The translations under genes and the position numbers were made by a program. Positions 1 through 14,387 of a stretch of 64,000 nucleotides of DNA are shown here, piece after piece. The stretch covers positions 45,198,347-45,262,346 of the forward strand of contig OY783203.1 in assembly GCA_963678705.1 (NCBI GenBank), in the 5' to 3' direction. Position 1 is the first letter of the stretch. The number at the start of each line of letters is the position of its first letter. The notes under the pieces are model-generated. The model did no database searches. It saw nothing but the letters and a program-made list of their open reading frames with translations, and was not told the origin of the DNA. This stretch comes from Panorpa germanica. Lineage: Eukaryota > Arthropoda > Insecta > Mecoptera > Panorpidae.

Positions 1-3000
1 ATTAATACAGGACTGCCTCTATACACTAATTACAAAGCATTTTAATTTATAATTGATTAGATACGTAAAGTGGCTACTATCCCATTAATATCCGAAAATG
101 TATATATTTTGAAAGTTAGATATACTTGCTTCTATATTATGTGCAATTTCCGATTCTTGGATCTGATACACAACAGTGTATACATGCAGTTGCAGATTCT
201 CTGGTTGAATCTGATACAATTCAACGCAACAATATTTACCTTGTCCGTTCACTCGTAGATATATATAACTTCCTTACATACAGAATATAGAATCAACATA
301 TAGAATCCCTACAATAATAAAACGGAATATAAATTTGAAGTTTCTTAAATATCCAATAAATCATAATGTCTTAGTATGTGTGCCTATAACTGAGGACACG
401 TTATTAAACTTTACCAAACACGTGTTTGCTTCTTATTAAGTACAATATAGCATAAACCCAGCGTAACACATGTGTTGAACACCGAAAACAGTGAACAGTG
501 AACTCTAAACACTATCCCGTGTTTCTGTTTGTGCGGTTTGTGGATGATGATGACGAGTTCGCAAAGTCGACGAGTATCGCAATTTCAACATTCGCCAACA
601 TATTAGCATAGCAAACACTCGTATAATATATGATACGAACCAGCTGTTAGAATGTCAACCACTACTATTCAATTTCTATAGAATAAATTAGTACTACAAA
701 TATACCAATTAAATAATATTTTTGTTTATACATTTGTACGAGTATGTGTTAATACGAAAATAATTTGAATTTACTTTCGTATGTTTTTAACGATATATTT
801 AGAACTTCGTTCTTTCTTTAAATTTAGTAATTATTATTTAAAACTGGTCTTGCACAAAATAGGGTATTTAATTTACAATTTTTTGTTGCACCTGACATGG
901 TACATAACTGCAGAGTTTTTATAAAAGAAACGGCAGTTGTCAAATAAAATTATATCATAATTCACGTTTTTATTTAGTCATATTTAGTTATGTCACTTTG
1001 AAGCCAGTTACTTTATTATGTCGTTCTTTTTATTTGAATTCATAGTCAGTGCCTGTCTAAACTGTTTCCCGATTCCCTCCTCACTCTGGGTGCTTCTCAA
1101 CTTTCATTCGTAATCGCAATTTCAAGATCTATTTCTAGCCACTGTCTTTTTCTTCCCTAATCATATTGTCTTAATTTAGCACCTGCTGTTTTCTTTATCC
1201 TTGGGGTGGCACTGCCCCGAGTACTATAATAAGCAAGCGTTCTTGAATATACAACAGCATTTTTGATTAACAACTTTAAAGACCTCAAGAAATGACCCTA
1301 TAGAGTCAGATCTTCATAATTAATATTCTTTCATACGTCAAATATTCATAAATCTTACATACGAGTACTTCGCACTGTGTACCACTTGTACGAGTACTCA
1401 GGGCGCTGTCATATACTTGATCGCTATGCTAACATAATAAATGAATAATTGTTATGTGAAACCAATCCTCGGAAAGAAGACAGATCCGATGTGACCTAAT
1501 TTATCTTGTCAAGACATGATGTTGATTAATATCATGAGAAATTTTGCGAATGTCACTTTTATTTTTAATATTCTCCACTTATGTCATATCATCTTCACAT
1601 AATTTGAACTCTTGTTGACATTTATAAGAAATAAAAAGGAAAATCTTTGTTCTGAAATATTTTATTTGTTTTACTTCTTCAAATTTAGGGCACTTGTCCG
1701 ATATGTAATAGAAACGTATAAAAAAATCTCTTATCCTTGAGTATTACTTGTATAACATTGAAGTATAACTGACTACAATGACTTTTCTCTCAACATTTTT
1801 GGCAGAACACTCAATAGATTGTTTAACAATTCTTATGGCCCTTTCACACTGCAAACGTTTTTTGTGATATGCGATTTTATGACGAGGGTGTAGTCGCATT
1901 AGCACACTTTGTCTTGCGAGGAAATTTGTATTTTAATGTTTATTAATACATCACTGCAACTAATTCTGACATCACTGACACTGACAAGTACGAATAGCTT
2001 CGTACAAAATGTATGGAACAATATCATTTTTCGCTGACACTGAACGGTACGGTATTGATCGTCACGAATAGGCCCTAAAGAAGATGAGATGAACCGTCGG
2101 TCTACTAGAAAGCCGTTGTCGCATGTAGTAGGCTGCAGTGTGAGAGTCTTACATTCTTACATGATATATCCGTAGCCAGGGTCTTACTTTTACAGTGACT
2201 GTCCTCCTTTATTTCCTTTTACGCTAGCTGCAGTAAGGATTCGACAGTCAATTCTATACATAATATTTTTATAACAGCATGTTATATGAAGCCCAACATT
2301 ATGTTTTTCATTCAAAATTTTCTCAATTTCTTATTTTTACTTTTATTATATTTTACCTTTTATATGCAATTCTATAAAAACGCTTGGATTTTATATACAT
2401 GAATAAGTACAAAACTGTTTACTAAGGCTCATTGAAAATTGTATTGTAAAATTCCTTATTAATATGAAAGTAGACGTCCCAGTGGCTAATTTGATATGAC
2501 ATCTCATTCACTATCTGTCACTGCAAAAATCACAAGATATTGAAACAATAGTCAAAATAAAACTCGCTTAACATTAAAAACTGAATACACAACTAAATTA
2601 TTTTCACAACTAAGTTATTAAAGGGTTATTTAAGTTCAAAGATTCTAACTCTTAATTATATACAATTATCTAGATTACGAAATATTTATTTAACAGATAC
2701 AAGTCAAGTCGTGTTATTGGGTATCTGATTATGACATCACATGTTAATTAATGTCGTATGCTAATTATGTTCTATTCGCAACAAAGTGTTCATTGTTTAG
2801 AGTTTGGAATGTTTATATTATGAAAGATTTAAAAAATGCAGAGATACACGTACTGATATCAGCGAATGTCAAAATGTAACTGACTCTAACAATGTAGAAA
2901 TGTTTTGTAAGTGTCGAAATAGCAACTACAGCGACCTCAATCCTTATTGAAAGCATTCATTAAAATAATTTATCTAATGCTCGCATTTACCATTTGTAAT

Positions 3001-3085
3001 TGAACAAATAAATATGAGTAATCGAATAAAAGTGTTTATTTACAAAAAAAATCTGTCTGTCTCATAAATAAACTGTGAACATGTT
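1..3085. other. Non-coding AT-rich region, no gene recognised
   Basis: No open reading frame longer than 62 codons lies here, and none resembles a known protein or is flanked by matching splice sites. The stretch 1842-2080 begins and ends with GGCCCT-type sequence in roughly opposite orientation and may be an old short element, but the match is too weak to call. Three copies of the octamer TACGAGTA occur near 737, 1370 and 1388. Confidence 0.6.
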
Positions 3086-3879
3086 AAGGGGTCTTTATTA
3101 AGGACGCGCAATTCTCAAATGTAAATAAAACAAGTTGTGTTTGAGATATTTTATGGCATTGTGGCAAGTATGGATAATATATATGGAATGGAATATATAT
3201 TTGACGTTTGTTATATTGATTTTGAGAGCGTCAATTGTTTCCGGTTTATTCGCATAGACCTGCAACTTGTGATAGCCTCAAAGAAAGAAGTCTAAAAACG
3301 TTCAATCGTACGATCTCGATGAATAGTTCACGTCGCCGGCGCGCGAGTTAAACATGCCCAAAAATCGCTGCAGAATATCCATCGTAACATGTCCTGTGTG
3401 TCTTGTAGGACCCACACGTTATCGGTATTCATATCATCCAGTTTAGGCCACTAGAAGTTGCTTATCATCGAACTGTAGCGCTCGCTGTTAACGGTTATGG
3501 CAACGCCTATTTCCTTTTAGAAGAAGTACGGACCGATGATTCCCCATGACCAAAATCCGCACAACAGTGACTTTCGTGGGATGCATTTGGTGCTGGTGTA
3601 CTTCGTGGTGGATTGGTATCGCCCTAAATCCGACAATTTTGCTTGTTCACATATCCATCCATCCAAAAATGGGCCTCGTCGCTAAAGATGTTCTTTTGCA
3701 GAACATTTCTCGAATGGAGCAGTGACTTTAATGATTTGCACACGATGTTCAATGCTTTAACCTCATGTTGATTTGTCGTACACTACTAAATAATTGACAA
3801 CAAATTTGACAGATGTCACTTTAACAACATGGCTGCTATAACCTAACAAGTTTCGAGCGTCCCTGTTAAAAACCCCTTT
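3086..3879 (-). mobile_element. Decayed mariner/Tc1-type DNA transposon
   Basis: Reading the minus strand between about 3730 and 3380 gives transposase pieces in shifting frames: FSDEAHFWMDGYVNKQNCR, then KVTV followed by CGFWSWGIIGPYFF, then TVNSERYSSMISNF and WPKLDDMNTDNVW. The EAHF and GIIGPYFF blocks are typical of the catalytic domain of mariner-like transposases. In-frame stops and frameshifts separate the blocks, so it is inactive. The ends are imperfect terminal inverted repeats: AAGGGGTCTTTATTAAGGAC at 3086 and its approximate reverse complement ending with AACCCCTTT at 3879. The element is about 0.8 kb, shorter than the usual 1.3 kb, so it is also internally deleted. No clear TA duplication was verified. 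Confidence 0.8.
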
Positions 3880-4512
3880 GTTACCAAAACGGCATTAAAA
3901 TATCGATGGGGTTCTATTGTATGGCCATTTTCTTTCCATATGTGTACAGGTTATAAACTGTGGCTTTGATTATGGGCTACATACTTGCATATTATGTCTA
4001 TACGTCTTGTTAATTATTATTTAAACTTTCTAATACCATTTTGTCACTTATGTACGTGCTGATGTATTTGTTGTAAATACAGGTATTTAAATTATGGATG
4101 TCACTTTCCTTCCCCATTCTATAAATCTTGGTCTCTTAGCAACAAAGCCACTAATTTCTGAACTTGTATTACCCATATAACGGTTCGAGTATGTCAAACT
4201 AAAGATTTGCAAATGATATACAAGTATTTCGCAAACGTATTATATTCAAATTTTTTTACATAAATTATAAAGATCACTTGTTATTTCCAAAGACTTCAAT
4301 GAAACACAAAAAAATATGTAGCGAACAATTCAACTGGAAATATCTGGATATGTATAATATTTCGGAATATTTAGTACACTGGAGTTAAATAAAAAAAAAG
4401 ACCGTGCTTTTTTACTTTTTATAAGAACTTGTTATACAAGGTCCATAATCCATATACTGACAATACTGGGTACATTACACACATACTAACATAAAGTTCT
4501 AGCCATTTTTAT
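3880..4512. other. Non-coding AT-rich spacer
   Basis: I see no exon, RNA gene or clear repeat here. The sequence is AT-rich with scattered homopolymer runs. Confidence 0.5.
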
Positions 4513-4637
4513 ATGGAAGTGCCAGACAGCGTGTCGGCACTGTCGGCCGGCAAGTTGGTCTTCACTCTTCAAACCTCAGTCCGCGCAGTCCCAGCACTTA
4601 CATCGGCCGCACGCCGCACTTTATCTCGCTTACGCTT
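4513..4637 (+). other. Short GC-rich coding-like island, origin unknown
   Basis: This patch is much richer in G and C than its surroundings and is open in one frame (a 65-codon reading frame runs from 4513 to 4710, rich in Ser, Ala, Leu and Arg). Composition suggests a fragment of a retroelement or a processed coding sequence rather than native intergenic DNA, but I recognise no family in it. It abuts a short inverted-repeat element. Confidence 0.25.
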
Positions 4638-4827
4638 AAGTGCCATTCCCACCTTAGTTTTAATTTTATGTTTTAACCTTAAATGTAAGTTTCATCTTGT
4701 GAAAATATAAAAAAATACAAATAAATTTTATTAAATATAATAATTAATATAAAGTAATTTTATTCAAAATAAAAACTTAATTATAAAAATAAAAATTTAT
4801 ATTATAACACTAAGTGGGAATGGTGCT
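4638..4827. mobile_element. Small MITE-like element with ~15-bp inverted ends
   Basis: AAGTGCCATTCCCAC at the left is matched by GTGGGAATGGTGCTT at the right, an inverted repeat with one mismatch in 15. The 160 bases between them are almost pure A and T with no coding potential. Size and structure fit a non-autonomous TIR element; superfamily unknown. Confidence 0.5.
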
Positions 4828-5237
4828 TTAGACGTCTGACTGAATTTGTTAAACTATGATGACGTAAACATAGTCGATCATTTATTCTAAATATAATTTA
4901 GTTGTATGAAATTTGAACTAATAGAAAGTTTTTTGCTAATTTTAAATTGGGACAATGTACATTCATCATCATTATATCTATTAATCAAAACGATTTTGAC
5001 ATCTGTATACTTTTTTTAAATTATTTAATTATATACTATTTAACTTATAGTCTTGCTTGTAATATTTTGATAAATTGAACTTAAATTGATCTGAATTATA
5101 ATGGCTTCTTTACATAAATTGACGAATTATAGTTCTATGACTTAAATTTTATTAATTTTGGTAATATTATAAGCCAAATGAATACAACAGAGCGTAAAAG
5201 AGATAACATACTTAACACAGATCTGTTATCCATATAA
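4828..5237. other. Non-coding AT-rich spacer
   Basis: Nothing recognisable was seen. Confidence 0.5.
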
Positions 5238-5438
5238 AACATAACTGACCTATCCCTTAATACTAGGACACGTTACGTCATAAATATGGTCGACATATGT
5301 AGCGCTAAATCCAGAATTCAAATTTGTCTGTTATTATTGCTATATTTCTTTTGTTTTATATTGTTATATATTGCTTTTAACATCAATTTCAATCAACAAT
5401 TATGAAATCAACCCTTAGAAAATGAGTACACAAGCCCA
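5238..5438 (+). repeat. Degraded partial copy of the 635-bp TIR element
   Basis: The stretch ends ACATCAATTTCAATCAACAA, then AAATGAGTACACAAGCCCA, which closely follows the right end of the element at 41706-42340 (AAATGAGGACACAAGCCCA). The GCGCTAAA and CAGAATTCAAAT blocks also correspond. The left half of the element is missing or too diverged to align by eye. It shows that the 635-bp family is older and dispersed, not unique to the 41.7-46.9 kb structure. Confidence 0.65.
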
Positions 5439-6166
5439 TTAAAGCCTGGCACGTCAATAACTTATCCAAGAAATACACAACATCAAATGACAGTTGCAGG
5501 ATACCATTAACGATCTGGTTTCTCATCTCATCAAAATGCAGAACAAGCAATAAAAAAAGGACAATAATTAGTGAGTAGATGACCCAGTTGTTGAAAAAAC
5601 CGACAAATAAAAAAAAAGATTGTAATAGTAAACAGAATATTCTTTAATTAATGTATTAAGTAATAAAGACTTTAAATTGTTCGCTGCCATCGACGTATTA
5701 GCGTACCAAGTGTAAAATAAAATAAGAAAAAATGAATTTTTATTACTCAATAGTTGTATTATTCTTTTTTTCTGATTGCTTAATAATTTATAATTTAGTA
5801 TAGAATGAATAACTTTTTTTATTTTACTAATTGGTTTAATGACCTATGTCATTAGAGCAACTAACACATATATCTCTCTCTGTTTTTTAATACACAATCT
5901 ATATAATTAATTGAGCTTAATTTAGCTGCTCAACAATTTAACGTCAACCACATCCATCTTCTCTGCGACGAGATTTAAGTAATTATGAAATCGTTTTATT
6001 TTAGAAATCTTTATTTCTATACTATTTATAAGTAAATCATATTGTTAATTAAATTGTGGTTACGCCGACATAAAATATTTTTAGGTTAGGGTTAACGATA
6101 TATGCTACTTACATTTTTTCTTTTCTACATTTTTGCAGTTGTAAAAATAACCTCTACATAACAAGT
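5439..6166. other. Non-coding AT-rich spacer
   Basis: No coding exon or clear repeat was seen. The one minus-strand reading frame (5568-5750) has simple-sequence composition and no splice context. Confidence 0.5.
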
Positions 6167-6598
6167 TTAAGAGGGCAGTGGAGCTACTCATTCATTGGGA
6201 ATGTTTTTCTGAACATTTTCCAACAACGTTTTCATAGAGTTTAGATATTATTACATACATTACAATAAATTTGTGCTATGTAGTATTTTATCTATGGAGT
6301 ATTATTATGTAAAAGATTGAACGTAAAATAATTAAATCGCTTCATGCATTCACGAGTCCAGGTCCAAGTTCGAGAAAAATTATACAGATTTTTCTTTATG
6401 TATAAAAATTCAGTCTGCGTATGTTTGTGCTCGCAAAACTCGGAAAGTAATCGGTCGATTGACTTGAAATTTTGACACAATGAATTTATTTCTTTTGTTT
6501 CTTTCCAGTTGATCGTCGTCACAGCGTCAATTTTTTTTCTAATCGTTATATATTTTGACTAAATACATGGTGCCTGAACTATTTCTGTGCCCTCTTAA
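6167..6598. mobile_element. ~430-bp MITE-like element with TTAAGAGGGCA ends
   Basis: TTAAGAGGGCA at the left and TGCCCTCTTAA at the right are perfect 11-bp inverted repeats, and the reading TTAA/TA at the ends could include the target duplication. A minus-strand open frame inside (6292-6522) reads like translated repeat DNA, with no domain I recognise. I infer a non-autonomous DNA transposon. Confidence 0.55.
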
Positions 6599-7856
6599 TA
6601 CCATGAATAATATATTATTTTTTGGACACTTCAAACAATTCATACATTTCATAATGGTAGATACATAAACTCGTATTTGTACTTAACACAAGGTTGAACG
6701 TTTGCACATATTTTTAACAGTTATGCAAATGTCCTTTTGTGATTATAAATATTATAGTACTCTTACAATTGGTCAAGGCAACAATAAGTTAATTTCCAAC
6801 AATCAACCTTCAAACTTCGCAAATATATTAATTAATAGTCATTATATTTTATGTAATTATACTTTATCTTAATGTTGGATCATTTATTCGATGTTTTCAT
6901 TATCGTAATGAGAATGAATGTTGTGGTAAATATAAACTTCATCGAAAATGAATTCACTTAAAATAATTAATTTAATTTATCGATCATTAAAACTCGCAAT
7001 TTGTTTCCCGTTGTTTGTCATTTAGGCCCTCCGCACACGACGCGACTGGTTGCAAACCTTAGCCCCGAATCTGCCCGAACCGAATGTTATTACAACCTAA
7101 TGTAAAATAAAGATATCTGTGTTCAGCATGCCTTTGTTAAGTTAAGTATGTAATTATACAATAAAGTTTGAATTACACAAATTTATTAAAACCTCAACTT
7201 CTTCATAAACTGGCAAGAATAAAATTGATTTTAATTATTCGATTCCTTTTTTATTTCATTCAATCTTCTATCTGCTTTAATCTTCGTAGCTAAAGTTTAA
7301 TTTTTCAGAAGTTTTAAGAGTTGAATTTTGTACAAATGTTGGTTTCCAACAATGGAGTTCCAATCATTTTTAATAACAGCTTTATTTAAAGCAGAATAAA
7401 TGTTTCTCAATTTGCTTAATTAAAACTTGATTTGACATTATAATATGCGCTTAAGTTGTTGAAGGACTCCATCTGTTTTTGAATGCTTAATTATTTGAAG
7501 TGACTCATGAAAATCTATGGCAGTTCAAATTTAGTTGTAAAAATAAGTTAAGTTTGCATGAATACAGCTTATGTTTGTTGGAGATGTGTTTCAACTTATC
7601 TGACTTAGAAATTTTAGCAGTAATACACTTTTGAATCTTATGACAGATACACTTAGGGCTCAGTTTACAATAATATTCGTTTCTCCCCATCCCTATGAAA
7701 ATTGTGCAGTGCAATTTATTTCACTAGTTCACTTGGTGACAGGTAAGAACTTTTATATTATTATAAATTGAACTAGAATTAGTATTTCTGTTATAAGACT
7801 CATTGATTTCATCGTATACTATTTAGAAATATTATAATTGAATGAAATTCATAATA
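6599..7856. other. Non-coding spacer
   Basis: AT-rich DNA without supported exons. A GC-richer patch at 7022-7085 starts with GGCCCTCCGCACACGACGCG and resembles one end of the small palindrome at 7857-7910, so the two may be relics of one element family. Confidence 0.45.
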
Positions 7857-7910
7857 AGGGGGACAGCACACTAGCTTAGGACAGTCGAGTCTCCAGTGTG
7901 CGGCCTCCCT
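7857..7910. repeat. 54-bp palindromic element
   Basis: AGGGGGACAGCACACT is followed by its approximate reverse complement AGTGTGCGGCCTCCCT, separated by about 20 bases. This can fold into a hairpin. It looks like the joined ends of a TIR element after loss of the interior, but could also be a very small MITE. Confidence 0.45.
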
Positions 7911-9200
7911 AAATAATTATTAAACTAATAAATCTTTCTAGCACTTAAAATAACTCATACCTTTCTTTAAAATTCTTATTAAAGATTTAGAAGACGCTCA
8001 GTTATTTCTGTTCTGCTTATTGTTAGACTGATTAAGCCATTACTTAAGTAATTAGGAGGGATTACAAGAAAGCATTTATTATTGAATCTAAGTTAAGTTT
8101 TTCAAAGTAAAAACAAGCAAGATATAGAGTAAAAGCATATGTTACTCTGGATGGATACAACGACTAGAAACAGAATTTACTAGATGTATGAGAATCAGCA
8201 CCAGATTGTCTATCTCGATAGATTTTGGATTCGCTAAAAGTCAAGCCAGATGGTTAATGATCCGCTCTCTGCGGTAATTTGAAATAGCCGAGCCGCGCGC
8301 CTCCGTCATATGCGATCGTCTGTCATCCTATATACTCATGTATATAAATACACGTTCTACATAGAATTTAAAGTATTGAAATAAAACAAAGTATACGATA
8401 AGTGAATACATCTAGTGTATTTTCGCAGTAACCAGTTATGATAATATTAGTATTTTGGCAGTTGGCATCATCATTCATTTATTTTTAATTGAACTCATTT
8501 CTTTGTGATGTGCCCCAATGTGCCCCAATGTTCCCCATCTCTCACACTGTACAATCATTTTTGTTGGCTGTCACTCATATTGTCAGTTACTTCTTTATAA
8601 GTTCGCCAATAAATAACCAATTCTTCTTAACGAATGTTTGACCTATTTTATTATAATTTTGTAACATATCAAATCTATTTAAATGTTTTATATTTTATTT
8701 TTATAACAACGTTCGTAAAAAGGATATTTGCAAATATACATGTAAATACAAAGTATATGTACTCTATTAATGAACATAACCTATATTGACAAATATTTCA
8801 AGCGCGCGTAATTCAAACAGTTTATTTACAGACATCTGTTAACCTTGATAAAGGCTTATTGTTTGTTAGCGTAACCTACTGTTTATAGTATTATTACCAG
8901 TTATTAAATATTTGTTCAAAGATATTATTTATTAAGTATAACATTAGTTATTTATAGAGATAATATAGATGACATTCATATTGAAATATTAAAATGCTTA
9001 ACAGTCTGTAAGGTCATCTGCTTTTAATTGTTTAATGGACACGGTCACTTCCTTCTAATTGAAATCGATAATATGCATTTGTTATGCGTATGCGACATGA
9101 TGTTAAATGCATATCATTTGCATAATTAAATAAAACGTATTTTAATGTTTTGTTTGATTACTATTTTATTTATATTATATAAGCAAATTATACTCCAAGG
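7911..9200. other. Non-coding AT-rich spacer
   Basis: No exon is supported. A small direct repeat of TGTGCCCCAA lies at 8511-8530. Confidence 0.5.
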
Positions 9201-9465
9201 AGTCATTCATTAATTACGTCACACGCAAAGAAGGTGGTGGGAGGATCGACAAAATTTAACCAGACGTGTGAAGAATGGGGCAGGAATCTCAGGGGCCACT
9301 TTGTGACGTCTCATAATCTAAAATTCGACATCCACAAAAAAAGACCAAATTATTTTTTTTATCAAATGAGCTACGTCGTAACAGAAGAAGCTATGTGTGC
9401 TTAGACGTGACATGGAAAGGAGGGGGTAGGAAAAAAAACCATGAAATTTGTGTGACGTAAGTTGT
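9201..9465. mobile_element. ~265-bp MITE-like element (ACGTCACAC ends)
   Basis: The left end AGTCATTCATTAATTACGTCACAC has a partial inverted counterpart GTGTGACGTAA at 9450-9460. The interior is G-rich on the plus strand (GTGGTGGGAGG, GGAGGGGGTAGG) and unlike its AT-rich neighbours. I have seen ends of the form TTACGTCACAC in dispersed insect repeats, but the exact family is not certain. Confidence 0.45.
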
Positions 9466-12400
9466 GTATAAACATTTACATTCCGTATCCTTTACACTTA
9501 CTACAGTAGTTCTTACCGGGTATTGATTCTGTTTCAAATAGAATAGTTGTATTCTATTATATATGTCTATTTAGTCAACTTTATGAATAGCTGAACTTGA
9601 ATTTCTCTAAATTTAAATATATTTACAAATTCCTGAATGTTAATTGATTAAAATATAGTTCAAGTAAGCTTTGGGATCACAGTTCACGAATACAGAAATC
9701 AGCAATCAGCGATACAGTAAATACAAGTATTATGACAGCTGCTTGACATGCAAGATCACTATTTTGGCAAAGCACGCAAGAATGTTCACAATAAACTAGT
9801 ATTAACATGTAGGTTGTTGTAACTATTTCATTATTACTTTCGTCATTTTTAAAATGGTTTACAAGTAATAAACTAAATTAATTAACTATATCTTTAAGTT
9901 TAAGTCTTGAAATTCTTTGAAGTCTAACTTTTTCTTTCACCATATAAATTATTAGCGACATCTGTACTCGGATAGATGACCTATTTTACCTAGCTTGTCA
10001 TTGTTTTTCTTATATTTGTCACGTTCATTTTCTGGGAGACGCTTCTTTTGATGCCAAATATAACATCTTGTAACATAATAAGGAATTCCCTAATCACGTT
10101 TCGACGTGGAAAATCCTATTAAAAGTCATGTACAACATAACAGAAAAATGCTTAAAATAAATATAAATTTTGGGAAATGTGTTTTGAACTTTCCTTGTGA
10201 CTACATTTACATATAAATAAGATATTATTTTCTTTTAAATTGGCTATACGCAAATGTATACGCTACTCTTGATACAATTAGATAAATTACAAGTAAAATG
10301 GGAAAACCATCCTAATTAAATATTGTTTTTAATTGTATCTAGTTTCGGAAATGACTTAAAACAAACACTTCGGTGTTTGTTCACTTCATGTGTTGTTAGA
10401 TGGTTCTATCAGAATTGTACTAATTAAAATAAATATAACATAAATAATAACATAAATGCACGTTGTAGCTTTGTGATATTCATTGATCTAATATTTTGAT
10501 CAGTCTCCGGACATATTGACCAAGAATTTTTATCGAGAGTACTTTCACCTATGCGTTACATATTATAATAGGATGGAGACATTTTAAACTGTTTATTTTA
10601 TATTATTTTTATTATATATTGATCGTCCAGTTTAATAGTGAGACATCTCCGAATATTGACTTTTTGAAATAACGACGAAAGTAATATTCGAGTGACAAGC
10701 ATTACAGATATAATTTTATTTGGTTGCTTTTATGAGTTATCTGAGTAATAAATCAGATAGAGGGTATAATTTTATAAATTGCATTCTCAACTGAATTTTC
10801 GTTTTTCCTGAGATGTCTCACTAATGAACTGAACGATTGAACTATATCTAATAAACCATGTATTTTTGACTGACATCACAAATGTGACGGGTGGTTTTGT
10901 GGATCTTGACTAGATTATGGCAATGTTGAGCTGATGATTAATTAGTTTTACCCTTAAGCTATTAATCATAATATAACAGACTTAGAACTATTTCATTATT
11001 TATTAGAGTAGCAAAATGTTATAACTGAGTAGTAACCTTTCTTCCATCGACCCCTAAAAATGTTTTATCGATCTTCAAATTTCAGATGAATATTGTTTAG
11101 GAAGATAGCTATTATTTATGTCAAATTTTAAACGTTCAAAAATTTTCGAGAATTATTAGTAAACGTTTTCCTTAGCATATAAACAAAAATTTTAAAAAAT
11201 ATCAAAAATTGGTTCACCCTGGAACAACCTTAAAGGTCTTTGACATCATGCCGTCAAAACCGATAAATTTTATAGGGCGCATCATTCGTTTTGCTTACAG
11301 AACACAACAATTAAAGCAGTGTACTGAAATTAAAAAAAACCATTTACGCAAAAAGTGTGCAATACTTTTATACAGACCACACTATTAAAGTTAAAGTTTT
11401 TATTATTTTTAGAATCATCAATGAGTCTCTCATCTGTTGTCTGTCGATTGTCGACTGTCGTCTGTCTATTGTAGAGACTTGATACTCGAGACATGCGCAG
11501 GTCTCATTGCAACCTTGACCGCTACCTTGAAACCATATCAACAATGATATTAACCCACAATATTGTTGCAGCGGAAGTGATTAATCTGCAATACAAATGT
11601 GATATAACTGTAGATAAACGAACTAGTACGAGTATAATCATTTTTACTTAACATCAATAAAATGAAATGCTGTTTAAGCACGTATAATGTCCATTACACA
11701 CATATGCAATTTCATGCTTTATCTATCACTCAGTAAATTGAAGGATTTTTGCTGCAAACAAATATAAACAATTACATTATAGTTCGAGGGAATTTGTAAA
11801 TTTCGTACAAACGTAACATTATTTTAGAGCTAAGTTTTTGGTATTTTAATGTTGCCTACTTTATCTTCTAATTTTGTTGGTGACTTAAAAAGTAATTCGT
11901 GTGTTAAAACAAATAGATGAGATCAGATAGACTCCGAAATTTGAACTAGAAGTAAAGGTCGTTTCTTTAAATAGTATGATTTAAGTTAAACCATGTAATT
12001 ATTAAAATATGTATATAAATTTCCAAAATAAACTTTAAATTTCAGTAGCAACACATGAATTTGTTTAAAATTTACAATTCTAGTTACACTCGTCCGATTT
12101 ATGAATAAATGCCCTCGGATTATTGTCTATCACTTCGCGAACCGAAGGCTTTAATAATAATGATTGTTGAAACACGACAACAAAATCAAAACAATTACTT
12201 TGACATTGTTCTAAAAATCTGTGAACCAAGGACTTCATTTTTTAAGATTTTATTATGAACCAGTCTTTAACATACTTCTTTTATATTTACAAGGTTTCTT
12301 TACACACCTTAATCTTAAAGAAAGTATGAATAATGCTCAAGGAGGTATTAATATTCTCTAGTGTTAGTCTGTGCTATACAGTTCAGTGGTTTGCTCGACA

Positions 12401-14387
12401 ATCGACACTTAAAAACGTTACGTTACGTTTACGTTGCATTGCTTTGTGTCATTCGCCTAACGCAATGTCAATTGTGTGTGACTGTGTGACAATGTGACAC
12501 TGATCAACAATCGCGATGCAAAAACTTTTATCAATCAAATAATATTTAAACACTTTGATTAAAATAATCTTAAAAAGTGAATAAGTACTTATAGAAAGTT
12601 TAAAGTACTATAGAATTATTAGTTTGATTTTGTCCTTCAACGAATTTAAATTATTGCCATTGTAATTATATGTAGGCCAACGACCAAACATGACTCCTCT
12701 CCTCCTAAAATGAACGAACCAACCTATTACAGTGGTTGGCAAATTACTCCGAAACTTAGTGAGGAGGTGATAAAGTCTTAATTACTTAAATTACTTGTAA
12801 GAGAGAGGAGCGGAAATATAGCAAAGGAAGAGCAGAATCGGGAAAAGATGAACGGCATTCGAACGAGTCGATTGCCGATGGCGTTGAGGCATAGACGTCA
12901 GCCTGCTATGTTGCTAGGTGTGAGAATCGGAGTAGCGCCTAAATGTGCAATATATTTGGCTGCGGTGTAGTTTAAATATAATAAATGAGATTTTGACAGC
13001 ATATAAACTGATAAAATTAGTAGCAGCTTGTTGACAATAAAATCAATAATATCGAAAATACATATTGAAAATTCAATTCACATATAAAGGAAAGTTGTCG
13101 CTTGCGACGGGGGGTAGACTCTAGTTAGTTTAAATTTTGAATGATATGATGAAGAAACAATTTAACATAAAAACATTGTTGAATATTTAGCGGCAATGTA
13201 ACAATTATTATATACGCTCTTCGAACAAATATATAAAATTTAATGATATAAAATATTAAAGTAGAGAATAAAATTAATGTGAGTTATGTTTCAATAAAAT
13301 GAAGTTTGATAAATAAACAAATATCAAAGTACGAGTACAAAATATATTGAGTGTTAGTTTGCGTCATCACTCACCAGAGTATGAACTTCGAAGTCATCAG
13401 CAGTCGGTATAGTCCAGTCAAAAATGAAAAAATGGTGTAAATTTCGAAGTGGAATATAATAAGCTAACTTCTATAAATCTTTGTTTTGATATTTAATAAG
13501 TTTTGAAGTGTTATAGATATCTTGTTTCATAAGTAACATTGAAGAGCAGAAAATTGTCTACGAATTTTATTTTATGCATTTTTAACCGCATAATTAACCG
13601 TTTCCGAGATATGGTGTAAAGAGTAGCAGGCGCGGAATTTTTTTCAAAAAGTGTTTTTTATGTATTTTACGTAATTGAAGCAGCTTTTATTTATCGTGAA
13701 AATATTTGAAATATGTTTAGCGGTTGAATATTGAATCCTTCATAAAACAGGGAAAGAGAGGAAAGTTTAAGTGGCTCCACATCTATAAGTTATCTACTCA
13801 ATAGCCCTTTCACTGTACCAAATTTCATATTTCTATCAGAAAGCCTCTCTTCTGCTCCTCTCACTCTCTGCCCTATATCTCGGGAGCGGTTGATCATACG
13901 AAAAAATGCATAAAAACAAATTTGTAGAAGATTTTATGATGTACAAGTTTCACAATGACATCTGACGTATAGCAACCGAGATCTTTTCCAAAAACGAATT
14001 TTTGTGATCTTCGACCTCTAATATGTAGAGACTCGGATACGAGATTATATGATACTTCTTAGCGAGTCTTCAGAACGTCAAAACAATAGTCTATTAAAAA
14101 TTTCAGCTTGTTATAATATCTTTCATTCCGAAGCTACATCCTTATTTCACTAGACTAGTTTTCAATAGTCAGTGGAGTCAGTAAAGTCAATGTATACGTA
14201 CCAGCGCACTGTCTTGGTTTATTTAGTGTAAAAGCACATTTACATAAATTATGTAAATTGTTTGGAAATTGCTGCATTCAAATAATGTTGAATATATGTA
14301 TAATGAGCAATAATGTTATAGATGTAACGTTACTAAGTTTATATGTATATACTATGTACTCTATACGTTTGCAAAACGGTTGCCAAA
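9466..14387. other. Long non-coding region
   Basis: About 4.9 kb without a supported exon. A GC-richer stretch at 12810-12960 has no recognisable protein. Paired blocks near 13560-13660 and 13860-14000 (GAGATAT / TATATCTCGGGAGCGG, both next to AAAAATGCATAAAAA-like sequence) suggest a decayed dispersed repeat. Octamer TACGAGTA occurs near 11627 and 13330. Confidence 0.5.
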